A stretch of 64,000 nt of DNA from Cohnella hashimotonis (GCF_030014955.1 NZ_JAGRPV010000001.1:7623501-7687500), one strand, 5' to 3'. Counted from the stretch's first letter, positions 24,744 through 34,601 are shown. Made by a program: numbers and translations. The notes: generated by a model from the sequence alone, not told the origin.

Positions 24744-25475
24744 ATGAATAGGCGTAGCCCGCACAGCCGACATACATACCCGCATATCTACGCTATGATC
24801 GCCGCATCGTTCATTCTTGCGCTGATACCGGCGCTGTCCCTGGTTCCCGCCCATGCTGCCGCCGCCAGTTTTATGGCCTCCTGGCCCTACAAGGCCGGCG
24901 TGCTCGGCGCAGAGCAGGTCGTCGTCGTCGAAGCCAAGTCCCTTCGGGCGCACACCGGCGTTCTCTCGCTGCGCGAGAAGCGGCCGGACGGCGGATGGAC
25001 CGTCGTCCTGTCGGGCATTCCCGTCGCGCTCGGCAAAAACGGCATCGCGAAGACGAAGGAAGGCGACGGCCGCACGCCCTCCGGCGTATATCCGCTGGGC
25101 GAAGCGTTCGGCACGGCGAGCAAGCCGAAGGGGCTCAAGCTCGCTTACAAGCAGACGACCAAGCAGGACTACTGGGTCGACGACCCGACGTCGGCCGACT
25201 ACAACCGATGGGTCGCCTATGGCGGCAATCCAGACCGCAAGTGGCACTCCTACGAGCGTCTCTATCAGCCGCTCTACAAATATGCAGTCGTCGTACGCTA
25301 CAACGACGAGCCGATCGTGCCCGGCCGCGGCAGCGCCATCTTCCTTCATCTGTGGCGAGGAGCGGACAAGCCGACTGCCGGCTGCATCGCCATGTCCGAG
25401 CCGAATCTGCTGAAGCTGATGGGCGCCCTCGATCCCGCAAAATCGCCGGCCATCGCCATCGGCCTTGCCGGCTAG
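24744..25475 (+). CDS. L,D-transpeptidase (YkuD family) exported protein
   Basis: 243 residues from the ATG at 24744, preceded by AAAAGGGGGAA; longer versions would run back into the 50-bp repeats and are rejected. A signal peptide ends about AHAAAAS. The catalytic domain is of the COG3786 kind: PSGVYPLGEAFG, then HLWRGADKPTAGCIAMS with catalytic His and Cys. It should make or edit 3-3 peptidoglycan crosslinks or anchor proteins to the wall, on the outer face of the membrane. There is no LysM or other wall-binding domain. Confidence 0.87.
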   Translation: MNRRSPHSRHTYPHIYAMIAASFILALIPALSLVPAHAAAASFMASWPYKAGVLGAEQVVVVEAKSLRAHTGVLSLREKRPDGGWTVVLSGIPVALGKNGIAKTKEGDGRTPSGVYPLGEAFGTASKPKGLKLAYKQTTKQDYWVDDPTSADYNRWVAYGGNPDRKWHSYERLYQPLYKYAVVVRYNDEPIVPGRGSAIFLHLWRGADKPTAGCIAMSEPNLLKLMGALDPAKSPAIAIGLAG

Positions 25476-25509
25476 CTGGAGCCGGGCTTTCGTCCGGTGA
25501 AGCTCGTCG

Positions 25510-26616
25510 TCAGGCGAAGATCGCCGCCAGCACGACGATCGCGATCGGCACAAGCAGCATCCCCGCAAAAATAAGGATGCCGAGCGGGTGGGCGAAGTTG
25601 ATCGTCCAGCCGACGCCGTATCTTTTTTCCACCATAAGGGCCGGGTCCGCCTTGTTGTAATAGAAAACTCCGCCGCGCCACGCTTCGTCCTCCTGAACGT
25701 GCGGGTCACCCGTCGACTCGTCGAGGCCGTGTCTCGTCACGTACCAGACGAAGCCGAAGACCGCCAGGATGAGCAGCGCGGGCAGTCCCAGCATCGCCGG
25801 GCTCAGGCGGTTGGCCGGCCAGCCGTATAGCGTCACGGATTGGCCCAGGCCGAGCATCACGATAACGAACAGCGAGAGCGCGTAAATGAACACCGAGTTC
25901 GCCTTTCTGAATTTCAATTGTTTCTCTCTCGACGCTTCCGGGCGCGCGGGATCAAGCTGCTGCCGCGCTTGGCGAATGGTCATATTGACCAACACGAATA
26001 CGCCGATCAAGCCGAGCTGGACGATATTCAGCATAAACACGGCGCCAAAGCCCTTGGGAGAATACTCGTCTGCCTCTCCGGTAATTCCGAAGTGCGTCGG
26101 CACCGGGTCCGGGATGACATCCCAATGCAGAATGGCCGAAACGACGCATGCGACGACGATCGCCAGCTGGACCAGAAACCAGCCGTTGCCCACAAGCCGT
26201 TGACGCTGGCGGAACAGCAGGTCGATGACGATCTTGGACGGCTTTTCCGCGCTCCAGTTCCGGGCTTGCTTCAAACGCAGCGCTTGCCGGCGTCCCGAGC
26301 GCCAGACCGGGATCAGCCCGCCGATTTGGATGATCAGCGCCGTCCCGATCGCTGTCTCGGGGCTCCCGCCCGTTCCGCCGCCGCTCCAAAGACCGGCGAC
26401 GGCGCCAACGACAGTACCGAGCACCCAAACTGCGATCATCGCTCCATAGTGCCGGCCGCGGATGCGCCCGACCTCCGCGCTGCCGCGATCCGCCTCGGGT
26501 ACGTACAGGCCGAACAGCAAATGCTTCGGCGACAGAAACACAGCCCCGATCATCGTCAACGAGATCAAGACGTCTAGGACGCCCATAACCAGCCATTCCG
26601 TTTGCGTCGCGTTCAC
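25510..26616 (-). CDS. DUF1648/DUF5808-type membrane protein (SdpI-like region)
   Basis: 368 residues with about eight membrane segments. The central segment WDVIPDPVPTHFGITGEADEYSP matches the DUF1648 motif also found in SdpI-type immunity proteins, and the C-terminal part (WRGGVFYYNKADPALMVEKRYGVG) fits DUF5808. The start overlaps the stop of the GntR-type regulator by 4 bases, so the pair is co-expressed and auto-regulated is likely. The function of these proteins is not established; roles in envelope or antimicrobial stress are proposed by context only. Confidence 0.8.
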   Translation of the reverse strand: MNATQTEWLVMGVLDVLISLTMIGAVFLSPKHLLFGLYVPEADRGSAEVGRIRGRHYGAMIAVWVLGTVVGAVAGLWSGGGTGGSPETAIGTALIIQIGGLIPVWRSGRRQALRLKQARNWSAEKPSKIVIDLLFRQRQRLVGNGWFLVQLAIVVACVVSAILHWDVIPDPVPTHFGITGEADEYSPKGFGAVFMLNIVQLGLIGVFVLVNMTIRQARQQLDPARPEASREKQLKFRKANSVFIYALSLFVIVMLGLGQSVTLYGWPANRLSPAMLGLPALLILAVFGFVWYVTRHGLDESTGDPHVQEDEAWRGGVFYYNKADPALMVEKRYGVGWTINFAHPLGILIFAGMLLVPIAIVVLAAIFA

Positions 26617-27011
26617 TTCGCATCCTCTCCCTTCGTCGTCAACTGCCTGTAGACGGCAGCGCTCTGCTCGGCGAACTCCGTCTCCGACATCCCGCGTACC
26701 GCCGCTTCCGCGGCGAGCGACCGAATGCCTCTCGCCAGCTTGGCGCGGAATGCCGCATCCGTACCCGGCATCCCGCCAGGCTGTACGACGACCCCCTGCT
26801 TGCGGTGCACCTGGAGAAATCCGTCCTGCTTAAGGACCTGATAAGCCTTGTTCACGGTGTGCAAATTAATGCCCAAGTCTGCCGCCAGGCTTCGTACGGA
26901 CGGCAGCGGATCCCCTGGCTTCAACTGCTCCGAGGCGATGCCTTCGATCAGTTGATCGACGAGCTGCGTGTAAATGGGTACTTCCGATTGCAGATCGATC
27001 TCCATCCACAT
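26613..27011 (-). CDS. GntR-family regulator, YtrA type
   Basis: 132 residues. The N-terminal winged helix is typical (PIYTQLVDQLIEGIASEQLKPGDPLPSVRSLA, with NLHTVNKAYQVL as recognition part), followed by only about 50 residues, the short effector tail of the YtrA/YhcF subfamily. Such regulators usually repress their own operon with a membrane partner. Immediately upstream is a 10-bp perfect inverted repeat (27031-27057), the likely operator. Confidence 0.9.
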   Translation of the reverse strand: MWMEIDLQSEVPIYTQLVDQLIEGIASEQLKPGDPLPSVRSLAADLGINLHTVNKAYQVLKQDGFLQVHRKQGVVVQPGGMPGTDAAFRAKLARGIRSLAAEAAVRGMSETEFAEQSAAVYRQLTTKGEDAK

Positions 27012-27030
27012 GCCGCATCCTCCTCCGCTT

Positions 27031-27057
27031 ATCTGTTATATTCATTATATAACAGAT
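27031..27057. promoter_or_regulatory. Candidate operator of the YtrA-type regulator
   Basis: ATCTGTTATA and TATAACAGAT form a perfect 10-bp inverted repeat with a 7-bp spacer, 20 bases upstream of the regulator start. A further AACAGAT half-site occurs around 27068-27077. The size and AT-rich symmetry fit a GntR-family operator. No promoter elements were assigned. Confidence 0.6.
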
Positions 27058-27117
27058 AATTAAACAATAACAGATTATATGCCATACTTAAACCTAAAAT
27101 AAGCCTAAAACTGTTCT

Positions 27118-27145
27118 TTGCTTTTGAGCCGGGCTGTGCTATACT
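27118..27145 (+). promoter_or_regulatory. Promoter of tRNA-Pro
   Basis: TTGCTT, 16 bases, TATACT, ending 28 bases before the tRNA. The -10 is good and the -35 fair. No other promoter candidate is evident in the short gap. Confidence 0.5.
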
Positions 27146-27173
27146 TTTTCTTGCCGCTAATTTTCGGCATCTT

Positions 27174-27250
27174 CGAGACGTGGCTCAGCTTGGTAGAGCG
27201 CTTGCTTCGGGAGCAAGAGGTCGCAGGTTCAAATCCTGTCGTCTCGACCA
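27174..27250 (+). tRNA. tRNA-Pro (anticodon CGG)
   Basis: 77 nucleotides including an encoded CCA. The acceptor arms CGAGACG and CGTCTCG pair perfectly. The anticodon stem CTTGC/GCAAG encloses the loop TTCGGGA, so the anticodon is CGG and reads CCG. The T-arm is GCAGGTTCAAATCCTGT. A terminator follows. Proteins predicted across this gene are artefacts. Confidence 0.96.
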
Positions 27251-27267
27251 TCCAATACAACGACAGA

Positions 27268-27293
27268 AGCCCTGGATTCCAGGGCTTTTTTTT
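27268..27293 (+). terminator. Terminator of tRNA-Pro
   Basis: AGCCCTGG-ATT-CCAGGGCT stem followed by eight T; 18 bases after the tRNA. Confidence 0.92.
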
Positions 27294-27397
27294 ATTTTCA
27301 GTCCAACTTGTAATCCCCCGTACATATACGGTACAAATGGAAACGATACGATAAAAAGAACGAACGCGGTCAGCCGCAGACGGAAAGGAGCGCCCTT

Positions 27398-28081
27398 ATG
27401 ACAACCGTGATGGTCGTGGACGACGAAGCGCATATCCGGGAGCTGGTCCGGCTGTACCTAGAGGACGAGGGCATGGAGGTCGTGGAGCAATCGAACGGCG
27501 CGGCGGCTTGGGCATACATGCTGAAGCAATCGGTCGACCTCGTCGTGCTCGATGTCATGATGCCGCAGATGGACGGCTGGGAGCTGTGCCGGTTGATCAG
27601 AGAGAATGGCGATACGCCGATCCTGATGGTGACGGCCAAAGGCGAGCCTGCCGAGCGGATCAAGGGCTTTCGATTAGGAACCGACGATTATCTGGTCAAG
27701 CCCTTCGATCCCATGGAGATGGTGATGCGGGTAAAAGCCTTGCTCAAGCGCTATCGAATATCGACTTCGCAAACCATTCGCCTTGGAAGCGTCCTGCTCG
27801 ATAAAAAAAGTTATCTGGTAGCTTTCGAAAATGTCGGACAGACCGCGACGCTGCCCATGAAGGAGTTCGAGCTCCTGTATATGCTGGCCAGCTACCCGGG
27901 ACAGCTATTCACCCGGGATATGCTGATTCAAAAAATATGGGGGATGGATTACGACGGGGACGAACGGACGGTGGACACGCATATCAAGCGGCTGCGGGAA
28001 CGATTCGCCGACTACGCCGCCGACTTCAAGATCGTGACGCTGCGCGGACTCGGTTACCGGCTCGAGGCTTATCATGATTAA
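27398..28081 (+). CDS. OmpR/PhoB-family response regulator (RND pump system)
   Basis: 227 residues. The receiver has the acidic pair VVDDE and phospho-acceptor Asp52 in VLDVMMPQMDG, then Lys in VKPFDP. The winged-helix half has LPMKEFELLYML and DTHIKRLRERF. RBS AAAGGAG. It overlaps the kinase gene by 8 bases. With the RND gene 70 bases after the kinase, it probably regulates that pump. Confidence 0.94.
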   Translation: MTTVMVVDDEAHIRELVRLYLEDEGMEVVEQSNGAAAWAYMLKQSVDLVVLDVMMPQMDGWELCRLIRENGDTPILMVTAKGEPAERIKGFRLGTDDYLVKPFDPMEMVMRVKALLKRYRISTSQTIRLGSVLLDKKSYLVAFENVGQTATLPMKEFELLYMLASYPGQLFTRDMLIQKIWGMDYDGDERTVDTHIKRLRERFADYAADFKIVTLRGLGYRLEAYHD

Positions 28082-29438
28082 GTCGCTATACGTCCGCATC
28101 GTACTTACCTTTCTGGCCGCGGTGGTCGTGAGCCTTTTCCTCTCGCTGTTGTTAATCGTGCGTCTATTTGAGACGCGGATCATCGGCTATGTCCAAAACG
28201 AGATGATCGCAAACGGCAAGGACATCATTCAGTCCTACATCGGATCCTATCCTGAGCATTCCGAGCTGCTTGCGAAGGGAATCGCCGTGACCGCCACTGT
28301 CAATTTTTACGGATCGAACGGTCAAATGCTGCACAAGGACGTAATGCCGGCGGACAAGCGAATCGCGGTCGACACGGAGAAAATCGACTTCGTGCTGAAC
28401 GGGGGCGTGTATCGCGGCAAGGCGCCCGACGATGCCTTTGTCGTAGGGCTTCCGTTTCAGATCGGCGGCGAACGGTTTGCCTTATTTACTGAACCGGAAA
28501 TCGGTCCGTTCATGCGCTTGATCGGCAACTTCTTCCGAATCGAATTGCTGTTCGTCCTGATCATCGGCAGCGTCTTCATCCTCATCGCGGCGGTATTTAT
28601 CGTCAGACCACTCAAGCGATTGACCGATGCGACCCGGCGGATGAGCAAAGGCGACTTTGGCATCGTCATCCGTTCGAAGCGCAAGGACGAGATCGGACAA
28701 TTGACGCGCAGCTTCAATCTGATGGCCCAAGAGCTTGGCGCGCTGGAGAAAACCCGACAGCAATTCGTGTCCAACGTTTCGCACGAGATTCAATCCCCCC
28801 TCACTTCGATCAAAGGGTTCACGAAGGCGCTCAAGCACAAGAAGATGGACGAGGAAAAACGGCTGCAGCTGCTGTCCATCATCGAAGAGGAGACCGAGCG
28901 CCTCTCTCGTCTTGGCGAGGATCTGCTCCAGCTCTCTTCCCTGGAATACGAGCATCTGGAGCTCAACCTCCGCGCTTACCGGCTGGACGAGCAATTGCGA
29001 AAGGCCGTCATCGCCCTGGAGCCCCAATGGACGCAGAAAAGCCTTCGAATCGAGCTGGAGCTGGCCTCGCTGGACATCGTAGCCGACGAAGATCGCATTT
29101 ATCAGCTTTGGATCAACCTGCTCGGCAATGCGATCAAATTCACGGACGCGTGCGGGGAGATTCGTCTGGTCGCGGGACAGCAAGGCGAGACGGCGGTCGT
29201 ATCGGTTCAGGACACCGGCGCCGGCATCCCCGAGGGTCAGCTGGACGCGATCTTTCAGCCGTTCTACAAGGTGGATCTGTCGCGCACGAGCGCGGTCCCG
29301 GGCAACGGCATCGGTCTGTCGATCGTTAAGCGAATCGTCGGCCTGCATCAGGGGGACATCCAAGTGACGAGCGCGCCGGGAGAAGGAACGACGTTCCGAA
29401 TTACGCTCCCGCTGGCTCCGCCTTCCGGCAAAATGTAA
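28074..29438 (+). CDS. Sensor histidine kinase (RND pump system)
   Basis: 454 residues. Membrane segments lie at about 8-30 and 157-178, with an extracytoplasmic sensor of about 125 residues between. HAMP lies at about 178-230. The acceptor box is VSHEIQSPLTS with His237. The ATPase domain has NLLGNAIKFTD, DTGAGIPEGQ and GNGIGLSIVKRI. It is coupled to the regulator gene by overlap. Confidence 0.94.
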   Translation: MIKSLYVRIVLTFLAAVVVSLFLSLLLIVRLFETRIIGYVQNEMIANGKDIIQSYIGSYPEHSELLAKGIAVTATVNFYGSNGQMLHKDVMPADKRIAVDTEKIDFVLNGGVYRGKAPDDAFVVGLPFQIGGERFALFTEPEIGPFMRLIGNFFRIELLFVLIIGSVFILIAAVFIVRPLKRLTDATRRMSKGDFGIVIRSKRKDEIGQLTRSFNLMAQELGALEKTRQQFVSNVSHEIQSPLTSIKGFTKALKHKKMDEEKRLQLLSIIEEETERLSRLGEDLLQLSSLEYEHLELNLRAYRLDEQLRKAVIALEPQWTQKSLRIELELASLDIVADEDRIYQLWINLLGNAIKFTDACGEIRLVAGQQGETAVVSVQDTGAGIPEGQLDAIFQPFYKVDLSRTSAVPGNGIGLSIVKRIVGLHQGDIQVTSAPGEGTTFRITLPLAPPSGKM

Positions 29439-29508
29439 CCGATGCTTCACATAGGCGACAAATTCAGCCGGTATACTCCTCTCAGATAAGGAGAGGAGAG
29501 AAATAGAG

Positions 29509-32500
29509 ATGAATTTTCTGAGCCGAATAAGTCTTAAAAACGGGGCTGCCGTCATCATTCTGTGCATACTCGTGCTGGGATACGGCTTCTATTCCACGAC
29601 ACAAATCAAGCAGCAGACGTTCCCGGACCTCGAGCTGCCCGCCGTTTCCATCCAGGCGATCAATCCCGGCGCTTCGTCCGAAGAGATCGAGTCGGAGATC
29701 ACCAAGCCGATCGAGGATACGTTAAAAGGCTTTAAGGGTTACGATTCCCTCACGAGCTCCACGGGAGAGAACGCGGCAAGTCTCTTCATCCAATTCCCGT
29801 TCGGAACGGATATGGAAAAGATGGCCGCAGACGTCGAGACGGCGCTGGCCAAGCTGTCGCTGCCGAGCAGCGCCAATGTCACGGTCCAGCGGCTGTCCGC
29901 CGGCGCCGTACCGGTCTATCAGGCTGCCGTCTTCTCCGACGGAGAAGGCGCGGAGTCCGACGCGCTGGCGGCCAAGCTGGCGACCGAAGTCGTGCCGAAG
30001 CTCCAGAAGCTGGACGGCGTCAGCTCGGTCACCCTGACCGGGACCAAGACGGAGAAGCTCAATATCGTCGTCGACAAAGACAAGGCGGGCCAACACGGCA
30101 TTACGCTCGGCGCCATACAGAGCGCGCTTCAGTCGCTCCAGTACGCGCTGCCGCTCGGCAACGTGAGCGAAGACGAGCAGACGATCCCGGTCCGGCTCGT
30201 GGGCGGCGTCGATTCGCTCGCGCAGATCCGCGCGCTGGAGCTTGGCGGCGGCGCGGCTGGACAAGCAGCGGCAGGACAAGCGGCGCCAGGCGGCGCCGGT
30301 GCTGGTGCTAGTCCATCCGGCAAGGTCAAGCTGGCGGACATCGCGACGATCTCTACGGTCGCTTCCCAGGATTCGATCACCAGGTACAACGGCAAACCGA
30401 GCTTCGTGATCGGCGTCGTGAAGAGCCAGGACGCCAACACGGCAGATGTCGCGAACGAAGTTAAAGACGTTTTGAAGACCTATCAAGACAAAGGCGAACT
30501 GGACATTCACGTGATCGAGGACCAGGGCCAGGCGATCGAGGAGTCGGTATCGTCGCTCGTTCGCGAAGGCGCGTTCGGCGCGTTGTTCTGCGTCATCATC
30601 ATCTTCCTGTTCCTGCGCAACATCCGTGCGACGCTGATCTCCATCGTTTCCCTCCCGATATCGATTTTCGCCACGATCACGATTCTGAACCAGATGGATT
30701 ATACCCTCAACATCATGACGCTGGGAGGCATCGCGGTCTCCATCGGACGCATCGTGGACGACAGCATCGTCGTGATCGAGAATATATTCAGATGGCGGCA
30801 GGAAAAAGGCAGCGCGCTGAAAGGAAAGGAGCTTGCCTACAAAGCGACCAAGGAAGTGATCGGCGCGGTCGGATCCTCGACCATCGCGACCGTCGTCGTC
30901 TTCGCGCCGCTGGCGTTCGTGAGCGGGATCATCGGCGAGTTCTTCCGGCCGTTCTCCATCGCGGTCGTCGTCTCGATCCTGTCTTCCTTGCTCGTGGCCG
31001 TCATGTTGATTCCCGTGCTCGGCGCCAAGTTTTTCAAGAACGTCAAGCCGCACAAGGAAGACAAAGGCGCGCTGGCACGTTGGTACGAAAAGCTGATTCA
31101 AGGCGCGCTGAAGCGTAAAGCGCTCGTCTTGACCGCGTCCGTGCTGCTGCTCGCCGCATCGCTCGGCACGATCCCGGTCCTCGGCGTCGCCTTCCTGCCC
31201 GCCGATTCGCTGCCTACGGCATCGATCGAAGTGTCGCTGCCGGCGAAGAGCCAGCTGGAGCAGACCAACAAAGCGGCGGAGAAGGTCGAATCTTACGTTC
31301 AAGGCCTGAAGGATGTAGAGAACTACCAGGTCAGCATCGGCGGCGCCTCCGGCAATCCGTTCGGCGGCGGCCTCTCGCAAAACAATAAAGCGACGGTAAC
31401 CGTTCAATTTGCGAAAAAAGCAAACGTAGAAAAGATTGTGGAGCAAGCGAATGCCGAGCTGCCTGCATTGGTGGCAGCAGAGGTTGAAGGCGCGGCAACC
31501 AAGATTCAGGAAGGCCAACAGCAAGGCTTGCCCGACGGCAGCGGCATCGATGTCACGCTTTACTCCGACAATGTCGACCATCTGTCGCGAGCGGCCAAGC
31601 AAGTGGAGCAGTTGATGCTCGCGAACGCCGACTTGAAGGATACCGGCAACAATATGAACGACGTCTCGCCAAAGTGGGTGCTGACGTTAAACCAAAAAGG
31701 CCTCGATGCAGGCGTCAGCGCAATGGCCGTGATGCAGGCCGTGAACGAGCAGTTGAAGCCGATTGACGCCGGCACTTATCAGCTCGACGGTCAGAGCCGG
31801 GACGTTGTCCTCTCGTACGACCGGCAGATCGGCTCCCGCGAGCAGCTCGAACAAATCGCGGTTCCGACTATGTCGGGCGCGATGAAGCTCCAGGATGTTG
31901 CCAATGTCGACGTGCAAAATGCGCTGGCGACGATCAATCACGACGACGGCAAGACGTACGCGACGATCAGCGCGAGCATCAAGGACGGCGGCGACCCCGC
32001 ATCCATCACCAAAAAAGTGGAGGATGACGTCCGCAGCCTGGCCCTGCCTTCCGATGTAGAGCTCAGCTTCGGCGGCGGGCTCGCCATGATCAGCGAAGGC
32101 TTCACCAGCATCGGCATTGCCATGATCGCGGCGGTAGGGCTCGTCTTCCTCGTCATGAGCATGACGTTCGGCGGCATTGTCACGCCCCTGATCATCCTGT
32201 CGTCGCTGATCTTCATTCCGGTCGGCTCGCTCGGCGCCTTGCTGGTGACCGGCCAGGCCCTGTCCATGAGCGCGATGATCGGGATGCTCATGCTCGTCGG
32301 CATCGTCGTGACAAACGCCGTCGTGCTCCTCGACCGCGTCGAGAAAAACCGCAAGTCGGGCATGGCCGTCACCGAGTCGATCGTCGAAGCGTGCAAGACC
32401 CGCCTCAGACCGATTCTGATGACTGCGTTCGCGACGATGCTGGCGCTCTTGCCCCTCGCCTTGTCCGGCTCCTCGACCAGTCTCATATCCGGCGGCCTGG

Positions 32501-32616
32501 CCGTGACCGTCATCGGCGGATTGTTCACGTCCACCCTGCTCACGCTCATCGTCGTTCCGGTCATTTACGAGCTGGCTTGGAAGAAACGGAAGGTTCGCGA
32601 GGTAGAAAATTTCTGA
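29509..32616 (+). CDS. RND-family efflux transporter (SwrC/AcrB-like)
   Basis: 1035 residues, the normal length. The N-terminal membrane helix is followed by the first large periplasmic-type loop, then helices 2-6 with IGRIVDDSIVVIENI (the acidic proton-relay pair), a second loop and a second helix block with MLVGIVVTNAVVLLDRVE. Pumps of this sort in Firmicutes (SwrC) expel surfactants, fatty acids or drugs using the proton gradient and work without an outer-membrane channel. No membrane fusion protein gene is adjacent. An Ala/Gly-rich insert (about residues 245-265) interrupts the first loop. It follows its two-component system by 70 bases with GAGGAGAG as RBS. Confidence 0.92.
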   Translation: MNFLSRISLKNGAAVIILCILVLGYGFYSTTQIKQQTFPDLELPAVSIQAINPGASSEEIESEITKPIEDTLKGFKGYDSLTSSTGENAASLFIQFPFGTDMEKMAADVETALAKLSLPSSANVTVQRLSAGAVPVYQAAVFSDGEGAESDALAAKLATEVVPKLQKLDGVSSVTLTGTKTEKLNIVVDKDKAGQHGITLGAIQSALQSLQYALPLGNVSEDEQTIPVRLVGGVDSLAQIRALELGGGAAGQAAAGQAAPGGAGAGASPSGKVKLADIATISTVASQDSITRYNGKPSFVIGVVKSQDANTADVANEVKDVLKTYQDKGELDIHVIEDQGQAIEESVSSLVREGAFGALFCVIIIFLFLRNIRATLISIVSLPISIFATITILNQMDYTLNIMTLGGIAVSIGRIVDDSIVVIENIFRWRQEKGSALKGKELAYKATKEVIGAVGSSTIATVVVFAPLAFVSGIIGEFFRPFSIAVVVSILSSLLVAVMLIPVLGAKFFKNVKPHKEDKGALARWYEKLIQGALKRKALVLTASVLLLAASLGTIPVLGVAFLPADSLPTASIEVSLPAKSQLEQTNKAAEKVESYVQGLKDVENYQVSIGGASGNPFGGGLSQNNKATVTVQFAKKANVEKIVEQANAELPALVAAEVEGAATKIQEGQQQGLPDGSGIDVTLYSDNVDHLSRAAKQVEQLMLANADLKDTGNNMNDVSPKWVLTLNQKGLDAGVSAMAVMQAVNEQLKPIDAGTYQLDGQSRDVVLSYDRQIGSREQLEQIAVPTMSGAMKLQDVANVDVQNALATINHDDGKTYATISASIKDGGDPASITKKVEDDVRSLALPSDVELSFGGGLAMISEGFTSIGIAMIAAVGLVFLVMSMTFGGIVTPLIILSSLIFIPVGSLGALLVTGQALSMSAMIGMLMLVGIVVTNAVVLLDRVEKNRKSGMAVTESIVEACKTRLRPILMTAFATMLALLPLALSGSSTSLISGGLAVTVIGGLFTSTLLTLIVVPVIYELAWKKRKVREVENF

Positions 32617-32661
32617 AATAACGGCTGGCATAAAGCCTGCAATAACGATGCGTAAAGCCCG

Positions 32662-32697
32662 GACTGTCGAGAAATCTCATCTCGGCAGTCTTTCTTT
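32662..32697 (+). terminator. Terminator of RND operon
   Basis: GACTGTCGAGA and TCTCGGCAGTC pair with one G-U and a 7-base loop, followed by TTTCTTT. It lies 46 bases after the pump stop codon. Confidence 0.8.
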
Positions 32698-32816
32698 ATG
32701 CCGATATACTTGTTAAAGCACTCCCCTTTCTCGTTGCCATACATCCGCCCTTTTCACGCAACCCGTTTTCTGGGAAAATCGGTAATAGCTTATTTACGAT
32801 TATAGCGAGGTATACG

Positions 32817-34601
32817 ATGAAAAATATGAACTTCCAAGTCAATCTTCAAGGCGTCATCGATCTGCTGTCCAACCACCTGTACTCGGATCCCGGCGTATTC
32901 GTACGCGAGCTGCTCCAGAACGGCGTGGACGCGGTCACGGCGCGCAAGCGCCTGGGACATGTTTTCGAGGAATCCGTGAAAGTCGAGCTGTTCCCGGCTT
33001 CGTCCACGCTGTCCTTCTCCGACAACGGCTGCGGCCTTACGGAAGCGGAGATCGAGCAATTCCTGGCGCGCATCGGCAGCTCGACCAAGCGGGAGGATCC
33101 GGATGCCGCGGACGACTTCATCGGCCAATTCGGCGTCGGCTTGCTAGCCTGCTTCGTCGTGAGCGCGGAGATCGTGCTCATCACGCGGTCCGCGCTTGAT
33201 GGGGATCCGCTGGAGTGGCGGGGCAAGCCGGACGGCACCTACACGATCAAGAAACTGAAGCGGCAGGTACCCGTGGGAACCACGGTGTATCTCCAGGCGA
33301 AACCGGATTACGAGGAGTTTTTCGAGTACTACCGGGTAAGCGAGCTGCTGGAGAAGTACGGCGCGTATCTGCCGACGCCGGTCCTGCTGCGGGAAGACAA
33401 GTACGAACGCAGGATCAACGACGCGGTTCAGCCCTGGAAGCTGAGCAAGCCGGAAGCGATCGAATATATCGAACAGTCGACCTTTACCAAGCCCCTGGAT
33501 ATCATCCCGCTGCATTCGGCCATCGGCGGCGTCACCGGCATCGCGCATGTGCTTCCTTATGCGGTCAGCCTGCAGGACGAGAAGAAGCATCGGGTTTATT
33601 TAAAAAACATGCTGCTGTCGGACAAAATGAGCAATATCCTGCCGGCATGGGCGTTTTTCGTGAACGGCATCATCAACACGGAGAATCTGCGCCCCACGGC
33701 TTCCCGCGAAGCTTTTCAGGAGAACGACCTGTTCTTCGCCGTCCGGGACGAGCTTGGCGCGTGCATCAAGCAATACCTGATCGAGCTGAGCGAGCGCGAT
33801 CCCGAGCTGTTCCAACGCATCGTCCTCATTCACCGCGCTTCGATCAAGACGATGGCCGTCGAGGACGAGGAGCTGTACGCGCTTTTTATCCGGCACCTGA
33901 CCTTCGAGACCTCTTACGGCGACATGAAGATGGCGCAAATTCTGGAGGAGCGGACGACCCTCGCAGTCACCGCCTCTGTGGACGAGTTCCGCCAAGTGTC
34001 CCGCGTAGCCAAAGCGCAGGAGCTGATGGTCGTAAACGGCGGTTACGTGCACGACATGGATCTGATCAGGCGACTGCCGGCGGTGGCGGAAGACGCCACC
34101 GTCAGCATCCTCGACAGTCTCACCTTCGCCGAACGGTTCGAGCAGTTGGATGCGGAGGACAAACGCGCCGCGCAGCCTATGCTGGAGCATAGCGACCGAC
34201 TCCTCGAACGCTTCAACTGCCGTTCTCTCGTCCGATGGTTCGAGCCTGCCGACATCCCTGTGCTCTACAATACGAACCAGGAGGCCAACTTCTTCAGGCT
34301 TGTCGAAGAGAGCGAGAAGGAAGCGAATCCGCTCTTCGGCGAAGTCGTGCGGGTGGTCAAGAATGACATGTACGAACAGCCTTATGCCAGGCTCTGCTTC
34401 AACTACAACAATCCGATGGTTCGCAAAGCGGCACAGACGCGCGATCCGGCGCTCCGGAAGGCGAGCATCGAGCTTTTCTACACGCAGGCCCTGCTGCTGG
34501 GCAACCATCCGATGAGTGCGGACGAGCTGAGGATGATGAACGATTCCCTGCTGCAATTCATGAACAAGGGCCTCGACGGGGAGACGGAGGCGAGCCGATG
34601 A
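32817..34601 (+). CDS. Hsp90-family protein (HtpG-like, divergent)
   Basis: 594 residues, shorter than HtpG (about 625). The N-terminal GHKL ATPase domain is intact: FVRELLQNGVDAV (Asn/Asp box), FSDNGCGLTEAEIEQFL, IGSSTKRE and FIGQFGVGLLACF. The middle domain retains NGIINTENLRPTASREAF. The C-terminal dimerisation domain is weakly conserved. It is a paralogue class often listed simply as 'HSP90 family protein', not the housekeeping chaperone. The following gene overlaps its stop codon by 4 bases, so the two products are made together; a client or co-chaperone pair is inferred. RBS GAGGT lies about 8 bases upstream of the ATG. Confidence 0.88.
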   Translation: MKNMNFQVNLQGVIDLLSNHLYSDPGVFVRELLQNGVDAVTARKRLGHVFEESVKVELFPASSTLSFSDNGCGLTEAEIEQFLARIGSSTKREDPDAADDFIGQFGVGLLACFVVSAEIVLITRSALDGDPLEWRGKPDGTYTIKKLKRQVPVGTTVYLQAKPDYEEFFEYYRVSELLEKYGAYLPTPVLLREDKYERRINDAVQPWKLSKPEAIEYIEQSTFTKPLDIIPLHSAIGGVTGIAHVLPYAVSLQDEKKHRVYLKNMLLSDKMSNILPAWAFFVNGIINTENLRPTASREAFQENDLFFAVRDELGACIKQYLIELSERDPELFQRIVLIHRASIKTMAVEDEELYALFIRHLTFETSYGDMKMAQILEERTTLAVTASVDEFRQVSRVAKAQELMVVNGGYVHDMDLIRRLPAVAEDATVSILDSLTFAERFEQLDAEDKRAAQPMLEHSDRLLERFNCRSLVRWFEPADIPVLYNTNQEANFFRLVEESEKEANPLFGEVVRVVKNDMYEQPYARLCFNYNNPMVRKAAQTRDPALRKASIELFYTQALLLGNHPMSADELRMMNDSLLQFMNKGLDGETEASR

